From Chitinophagaceae bacterium (GTDB taxonomy: Bacteria; Bacteroidota; Bacteroidia; Chitinophagales; UBA10324): a DNA stretch of 10,008 nucleotides. The notes beneath the pieces are model-generated. The model did not search any database. It worked only from the letters and a program-made list of their open reading frames with translations, and was not told the origin of the DNA. A program made the position numbers and the translations under genes. Shown piece by piece: positions 6,359 through 10,008 of the stretch. The DNA lies in the NCBI GenBank assembly GCA_023251195.1, contig JAHEZG010000127.1:1-10008 (forward strand). Direction: 5' to 3'. The stretch's first letter is position 1, and each line of letters starts with the position of its first letter.

Positions 6359-6772
6359 ATGAAAACTATTAAAATGAATGCAGCAGCGAAGAAGAGTGTG
6401 AAACCTTCTGTAGTTAAAAAGAAAGAATCCGAATTAAAATCAACAAAAAGTTCAAAAAATAAAAAACTTGCGCTTGAAATGCAGGGGAGTTCAAAGCCAA
6501 CAAAGAAAAAAACTTCACTAAAAAAAATTAAAATTATAGATGAAACGAATGGAGTTTCTATTCCTGAAATAATTAAACAGGCTGAGGAATTGAATATGAT
6601 TCCGGTACAAAGTATTGTACATCCGATTACAGTTAATGAAGCAAAAAAATTAGAACCTCAGATTCATATTCGCAGAGATTCAATCATGCGCGTTGAAAAT
6701 TTAAAGGCAAAAGATGCGATGGCAAAAAGAAAAGGGACTCATGCTATTTTTCAACCAGCCCGCCGGTCCTGA
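6359..6772 (+). CDS. Lys-rich basic protein, histone-H1-like N-terminus (137 aa)
   Basis: No family is recognised. Residues 1-58 are low-complexity and strongly basic, with Lys, Ser, Ala and Thr (AAAKKSVKP, SSKNKK, SKPTKKKTSLKKIK). This resembles bacterial histone-H1-like or nucleic-acid-binding tails. Residues 59-100 look folded (DETNGVSIPEIIKQAEELNM, then IPVQSIVHPITVNEAKKLEP). The end is basic again, with IHIRRDSIMRVENLKAKDAM and PARRS. A soluble DNA- or RNA-binding protein is plausible from charge only. The ATG at 6359 is followed by a second ATG at 6374; the first is taken because it is closest to the upstream promoter-like element. Its TGA is three bases before the ATG of the SRPBCC gene, so the two are almost certainly translated from one mRNA. 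Confidence 0.75.
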   Translation: MKTIKMNAAAKKSVKPSVVKKKESELKSTKSSKNKKLALEMQGSSKPTKKKTSLKKIKIIDETNGVSIPEIIKQAEELNMIPVQSIVHPITVNEAKKLEPQIHIRRDSIMRVENLKAKDAMAKRKGTHAIFQPARRS

Positions 6773-6775
6773 TTT

Positions 6776-7210
6776 ATGAAAGAATTTATAGTGCGAAAAG
6801 AGGTGACTATAAATGAACCACCCTCAACCGTTTGGGAAGCATTGACTGATCTGTCGAAAACAAAAAAGTATTTTTTTAATTGTGAAATATTTTCAACCTG
6901 GAAAGCGGGAAGTCCGATTACTTTCAAAGGAAAAATATTTTTAATTAAAAAAATAGAAATGAGCGGACAGATATTAAATGTAAAACCATGCAGGTTGCTT
7001 CAATATACTTTGAGAAACGGTAAATCTGACACTTCCTTTTCAACTATTAATGATAAATTGATTAGTGATAATGGAAAAACAATTCTTAAAATTTCTGACG
7101 ATATGGGTTCAGGTGAACGGGCAGAAAAAAGATATAAGCGCTCGCTCAAAGGATGGGATAAAGTTTTGAAAAGTTTGAAACAGTTTATTGAAAGTGAAAA
7201 TGAAAAATGA
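6776..7210 (+). CDS. SRPBCC/AHSA1-family (START-like) domain protein
   Basis: A 144-residue single-domain protein of the AHSA1 (Aha1 C-terminal-like) branch of the SRPBCC fold, which has a deep hydrophobic ligand pocket. Markers in order: the first strand IVRKEVTINEPPSTVWEALTD (5-25); the turn and pocket motif TWKAGSPITFKG (41-52); GQILNVKPCRLLQYTLR (64-80), matching the family pattern 'G.v..v.p.r.l.yt'; a strand with Thr and Ser around 85-107; and the C-terminal long helix with KGWDKVLKSLKQFIE (125-139), where the GW...L..L pattern is typical. It is cytosolic with no signal peptide. The family gives no specific reaction; members bind lipids or polyketides, or act as stress proteins and co-chaperone-like proteins. 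It follows the Lys-rich gene after three bases and looks translationally coupled to it. The ligand is unknown. Confidence 0.88.
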   Translation: MKEFIVRKEVTINEPPSTVWEALTDLSKTKKYFFNCEIFSTWKAGSPITFKGKIFLIKKIEMSGQILNVKPCRLLQYTLRNGKSDTSFSTINDKLISDNGKTILKISDDMGSGERAEKRYKRSLKGWDKVLKSLKQFIESENEK

Positions 7211-7346
7211 ATAGTGAGTAAATCATTTCCTCTTTTGTAGAGTTTATTTCTGTTTTATTTAACTGTTCTCACTTAATCAATCTGTTTTTCAGTTATTCAG
7301 AATGGGCTCGGATTTGCACATTTTATTTTAACTAAATGCTTTACTT

Positions 7347-7793
7347 ATGAAACAGATTTTACTCCTCATAGTGTTTATGATTTTTCGTGACATTGCATGC
7401 GCGCAGTTTGAATGGGCCGCCGATGCATCATTAGTAGGTTACACACCTGTAATTGAAAATAAATTCGTTGCTCAAGAAAAAGAAATTGCTTATGCTATCA
7501 TTTTATCAAAAAGAAATCAGGAAGAGCAATTCAGAAGTTTAACGATAAAAATATATGTTAATCCAAAAACAGGCGAACAATCATTGCAAATCAAATCGAG
7601 AATAAACAGAAAAGTTTTGATTGAATTAAAAAACATGTCAGAAGATGAACTGCTATTTCAACCCTATCAATTAAAAAGAGGAAACAATATAATTCCATTT
7701 GAAAATGATGAAGTTGGAACAAAAGCATTTTCATTGCGATTGTGCAAACCGGAATCAAATAAGAGTTCAACTTTTTTAATTATGAAACAATAA
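7347..7793 (+). CDS. Small exported protein with putative T9SS-type C-terminal sorting domain
   Basis: A 148-residue exported protein. Residues 1-19 form a signal peptide, with probable cleavage after ACA (A19/Q20); C18 is not in a proper lipobox. Residues 20-64 are a short region of no recognised family. Residues 65-148 follow the plan of a Bacteroidota T9SS type A sorting domain: LTIKIYVNPKTGEQSLQI (65-82, compare the usual 'hxVYPNPxxG'), RKVLIELKNMSEDEL (88-102, compare 'vxhxlxnhxGqxv'), LKRGNNIIPF (109-118, compare 'lxxGxnxixl'), AFSLRLCK (127-134, compare 'GxYxlxhx'), and the terminal STFLIMKQ. The motif is degenerate: YVNP replaces YPNP, and Ala-Phe replaces Gly-Tyr. If right, the protein crosses the outer membrane through T9SS, or is a minimal beta-sandwich relic. 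It lies 20 bases upstream of the FAD-Rieske gene on the same strand. Confidence 0.75.
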   Translation: MKQILLLIVFMIFRDIACAQFEWAADASLVGYTPVIENKFVAQEKEIAYAIILSKRNQEEQFRSLTIKIYVNPKTGEQSLQIKSRINRKVLIELKNMSEDELLFQPYQLKRGNNIIPFENDEVGTKAFSLRLCKPESNKSSTFLIMKQ

Positions 7794-7813
7794 AAAATTA
7801 TAAATTTATTTTT

Positions 7814-9412
7814 ATGGAAATCGAAAACAAAAACGAAAAAATCACATCGGGCGCACATGTTTCCTACTGGACGGATGATGAACATCATGTAAAGTTCAAA
7901 CAACTCGATGCAAACATTGAAACCGATGTGGTAATTGTTGGAGGCGGCATTGCCGGTGTAAGCACAGCCTATTGTCTTGCGAAGTCTGGCAGGAAAGTAG
8001 TTCTGGTGGAAGATGGATATATCGGAAGCGGAGAAACAGGAAGAACAACCGCACATCTTGTTACCGCATTGGATGATCGCTACTATAATCTTGAAAAAAT
8101 TCACGGCGAAAAAGGTGCACATCTTGTTGCTGAAAGTCATCAGGAAGCCATTGACTTTATTGAGAAAACTGTGAAGGAAGAAAAAATTGATTGCGACTTC
8201 GAAAGATTGGATGGTTATTTATTTCGTCATGAAACCGATGATCCCGATTCGCTCAACAAAGAATTTGCAGCAGCCACAAAAGCAGGATTGCAAATAGAAA
8301 AGTTATCTCAAGTTCCCGGAATGGTGGGCACACAAAGTTGTTTGCGTTTTGCAAATCAGGCGCAGTTTCATCCGCTTAAATACCTGAAAGGTTTGTGTGA
8401 AGGCATTATCAATTTCGGAGGGGAAATTTATGTGCGAACACATGCTGATAAAATTAACAGTGAAGGCATAACTACATCAAGCGGATTTACAATTAAAGCA
8501 AATCATGTAGTGGTGGCAACTAATTCTCCGGTGAATAATTCGGTGATTCCTCATTTGAAACAATATGCTTATCGTACTTATGTTATTGGTTTTAAAATAA
8601 AAAAAGAATCAGTACTGAAGGCACTATGGTGGGATACCGGAGATTACCAGGCAAACAGCAATATTCCCCCATATCATTATGTGCGAACAACCAGTTTAGA
8701 TGACAAATATTATTTATTGATTGCCGGAGGTGAAGATCATCCGACCGGATTAGCTGAAGTTGAACAATTGCCTGAGGAAGAAAGATACAAGCTGCTTGAA
8801 ATATGGACGCGCAATCATTTTCCGGTTGAAGAAATTCTGTACCAATGGTCAGGACAGGTTTTGGAACCAATGGATTCTCTTGCTTTTATGGGTAGAAATC
8901 CGATGGATAAAAAAAATGTGTACATCATCACCGGTGATTCAGGAAACGGAATGACTCACTGCACAATCGGAGCGCTTTTAATAACCGACCTGATAAACGG
9001 AAAAGTAAATGAATATGAAAAATTATATAACCCTGCAAGGTTCAAAATATTTAAGGCAGGAAAAACTTTTTTCACTGAAGTAGTTGAAGGAATTGTGAAT
9101 TATATAAAACTTAATCCGAAGGATTTGGATATGACACAACTGCTATCACTTAAAAAAGAAAATGGAATTATTGTAAAAAGAGAAAATGAAAAAATCGGAG
9201 TGTATCGGGATGCGGAAAACAAGGCGCACATCGTTTCAGCTGTGTGTACACATTTGAAATGCGTGGTTAAATGGAACAACGATGAAAAGAGTTGGGACTG
9301 TCCGTGCCACGGAAGCAGGTTTACCATTGAGGGCAAAGTGATTAACGGACCAGCAAACGAAAATTTAAATTATGAAATGAGAACTGATATTTCATTTCCG
9401 GAAATTTCTTAA
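7814..9412 (+). CDS. FAD-dependent oxidoreductase with C-terminal Rieske [2Fe-2S] domain (YhfW-like)
   Basis: A 532-residue two-domain redox enzyme. The N-terminal DAO/glycine-oxidase-type FAD domain shows the dinucleotide-binding fold VVIVGGGIAGVSTAYCLAKSG (39-59, glycines 43, 45, 48), the ribose-binding acid E66 in VVLVED, the SGETGRTTAHL segment (72-82), and the late FAD contact YIITGDSGNGMTH (370-382). The C-terminal Rieske domain (about 440-532) has both cluster boxes: C478-T-H480-L-K-C483 and C496-P-C498-H499-G-S. The cluster ligands are C478, H480, C496 and H499, and C483/C498 can form the usual disulfide. The layout and length match Bacillus YhfW and its Bacteroidota and cyanobacterial relatives; the substrate is not established. 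With no signal peptide, it is cytosolic. The ATG at 7814 follows the exported-protein stop by 20 bases. All key residues are intact. Confidence 0.95.
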   Translation: MEIENKNEKITSGAHVSYWTDDEHHVKFKQLDANIETDVVIVGGGIAGVSTAYCLAKSGRKVVLVEDGYIGSGETGRTTAHLVTALDDRYYNLEKIHGEKGAHLVAESHQEAIDFIEKTVKEEKIDCDFERLDGYLFRHETDDPDSLNKEFAAATKAGLQIEKLSQVPGMVGTQSCLRFANQAQFHPLKYLKGLCEGIINFGGEIYVRTHADKINSEGITTSSGFTIKANHVVVATNSPVNNSVIPHLKQYAYRTYVIGFKIKKESVLKALWWDTGDYQANSNIPPYHYVRTTSLDDKYYLLIAGGEDHPTGLAEVEQLPEEERYKLLEIWTRNHFPVEEILYQWSGQVLEPMDSLAFMGRNPMDKKNVYIITGDSGNGMTHCTIGALLITDLINGKVNEYEKLYNPARFKIFKAGKTFFTEVVEGIVNYIKLNPKDLDMTQLLSLKKENGIIVKRENEKIGVYRDAENKAHIVSAVCTHLKCVVKWNNDEKSWDCPCHGSRFTIEGKVINGPANENLNYEMRTDISFPEIS

Positions 9413-9463
9413 CAATTATTAATTCTGAATTCATTAAAAACTTATTCTGAAATAAATATAAAA

Positions 9464-9536
9464 GAGGGCAAATCTGACATTGTTTATTTTTTGTTCTTGC
9501 GAACGAAACTATGCACAATGTTTTTGAAATGCCCTC
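9464..9536. terminator. Nested 73-nt inverted repeat in convergent gap; possible bidirectional terminator or small RNA
   Basis: The outer arms GAGGGCA (9464-9470) and TGCCCTC (9530-9536) are exact complements. Inside them ACATTG (9477-9482) pairs with CAATGT (9516-9521). Inside those, TTTTGTTC (9489-9496) pairs with GAACGAAA (9501-9508), with one G-U wobble, around the loop TTGC. Three coaxial stems of 7, 6 and 8 bp sit between the stop of the oxidoreductase (9412) and the stop of the Ser-rich gene (9558). It lacks a clean U-run after the outer stem, so a stable 3'-end structure or structured RNA is as likely as a simple intrinsic terminator. Confidence 0.5.
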
Positions 9537-9557
9537 CAACTTTAAAGCTTCAAACAA

Positions 9558-9776
9558 CTACTCGTCATTTGTAGAACGGCTGTTGCCCGAACCTTTTTCT
9601 CTTATACTTCCTGAAGACTTGCGATCTGATTTCATGCTCTCATCATCCGACAAATTTTGTTGTTTGCGACCGGAGGTCTGAGAAGAATTTTCAGAAGCCG
9701 CTTTTCTTCCCGGAGAAGAAGTGCTTCGAGTGGAATCACCTTTATGGCTGCTTCCGCTGTTTGATTTTTTGTCCAT
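9558..9776 (-). CDS. Ser/Lys/Gly-rich disordered protein (72 aa)
   Basis: No family is recognised. The 72-residue product is almost entirely Ser, Lys, Gly, Asn, Arg, Asp and Glu, with no aromatic residue: MDKKSNSGSSHKGDSTRSTS, SPGRKAASENSSQTSGRK, QQNLSDDESMKSDRKSSGS, REKGSGNSRSTNDE. It should be fully disordered and soluble. Ser-rich, charge-alternating small proteins of this type are common in Bacteroidota, where some appear next to stress genes, but no function is assigned. It converges with the oxidoreductase gene across the 73-nt structured element. Upstream is a 232-base stretch to the window edge with no long gene, only a possible 55-codon ORF. Codon use is ordinary for the window. Confidence 0.7.
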   Translation of the reverse strand: MDKKSNSGSSHKGDSTRSTSSPGRKAASENSSQTSGRKQQNLSDDESMKSDRKSSGSIREKGSGNSRSTNDE

Positions 9777-9811
9777 GTTTTTTGTGTTTTAAAAATTAAA
9801 CAATGTTTTAA

Positions 9812-9979
9812 TTAATGGGAAAAATAATGCCACTGTGTTTCACTCCTTAATTTCAAGATAGTATAAAATCTCAGTGTATTCACATCCCCTTCTTGTGGAA
9901 TGTGATACTCAATTAAAATGGTTAAACAGCTGTGGCGATTGATATCTAGGAGATAGAATTCCATGTAGGATATACACAT
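9812..9979 (-). CDS. Possible small ORF (55 aa), uncertain
   Basis: An ATG at 9979 opens 55 codons to a TAA at 9812. The product begins MCISYMEFYLLDINRHS and ends with an aromatic segment (TQWHYFSH). Composition is balanced (Leu, Ile, Tyr, Glu, Arg), unlike the low-complexity product next door, and a stop 15 bases before the ATG fixes the start at 9979 or at the inner ATG at 9964. It would lie 35 bases upstream of the Ser-rich gene and in the same direction. No family, signal or motif is seen, and an open frame of this length can occur by chance. The rest of 9777-10008 shows only weak short hairpins (for example CACAT at 9881 with ATGTG at 9900-9904). Confidence 0.22.
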   Translation of the reverse strand: MCISYMEFYLLDINRHSCLTILIEYHIPQEGDVNTLRFYTILKLRSETQWHYFSH

Positions 9980-10008
9980 GACGATCAATTAATGGGTTCA
10001 ACTTTGAT

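Noticed and set aside
7667..8140. 157-codon minus-strand frame opposite the exported protein and the oxidoreductase start
   Set aside because: It lies antisense to two well-supported genes, and its Cys/Phe/Ile-rich composition is what an antisense frame of AT-rich coding DNA gives.
9342..9557. 71-codon minus-strand frame across the oxidoreductase 3' end and the structured gap
   Set aside because: It overlaps the Rieske domain end antisense and runs through the nested inverted repeat. No protein-like pattern is visible.
9881..9904. Hairpin with arms CACAT and ATGTG
   Set aside because: Only 5 paired bases, then mismatches, and no U-run; similar to chance hairpins elsewhere in the window.
1..10008. 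Defence system, CRISPR array, prophage or insertion sequence
   Set aside because: No regularly spaced repeats, transposase or integrase motifs, tRNA, or toxin-antitoxin pair were seen. The genes fit a chromosomal signalling and stress region.

Overview
The window is AT-rich bacterial DNA that most likely comes from a member of the Bacteroidota, probably the Chitinophagaceae/Sphingobacteriia side. The signs are: several stand-alone Rcp1-like receiver proteins next to a CHASE3-PAS histidine kinase; a small exported protein whose C-terminal half reads like a type IX secretion (T9SS) sorting domain; start codons preceded by A/T-rich stretches rather than clear Shine-Dalgarno sites; and several small proteins of the disordered or orphan kind that are common in this phylum. 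The genus cannot be fixed from the sequence alone.

Layout. Positions 1-1313 (minus strand) hold, in transcription order, a disordered hydrophilic protein (1313-1056), a 91-residue orphan protein (1020-745), a second disordered protein (506-309) and a receiver protein cut by the window edge (288-1). A lone plus-strand receiver gene (1498-2028) converges on the signalling block. Positions 2064-6225 (minus strand) hold a 66-residue orphan, a histidine phosphatase, an acidic disordered protein, two receiver proteins and a membrane histidine kinase. Positions 6359-7210 (plus) hold a Lys-rich protein and an SRPBCC/AHSA1-type protein three bases apart. Positions 7347-9412 (plus) hold the small putative T9SS-signal protein and an FAD oxidoreductase fused to a Rieske [2Fe-2S] domain (YhfW-like). 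A 73-nt nested inverted repeat lies in the convergent gap after it, followed by a Ser-rich disordered protein (9776-9558, minus) and a possible 55-codon ORF upstream of that.

How the parts may work together. The kinase senses an unknown periplasmic or intramembrane cue through CHASE3 and a cytoplasmic one through PAS. It has no receiver of its own, so it probably phosphorylates one or more of the four single-domain receivers, which have no DNA-binding output and must act through protein contacts or a phosphorelay. The histidine phosphatase could act on such a relay (SixA-like), but that is inference. The density of disordered or highly charged small proteins (five in 10 kb), with a redox enzyme and signalling genes, looks like a stress-response neighbourhood. 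No transposase, phage gene, tRNA, rRNA or CRISPR array was seen.
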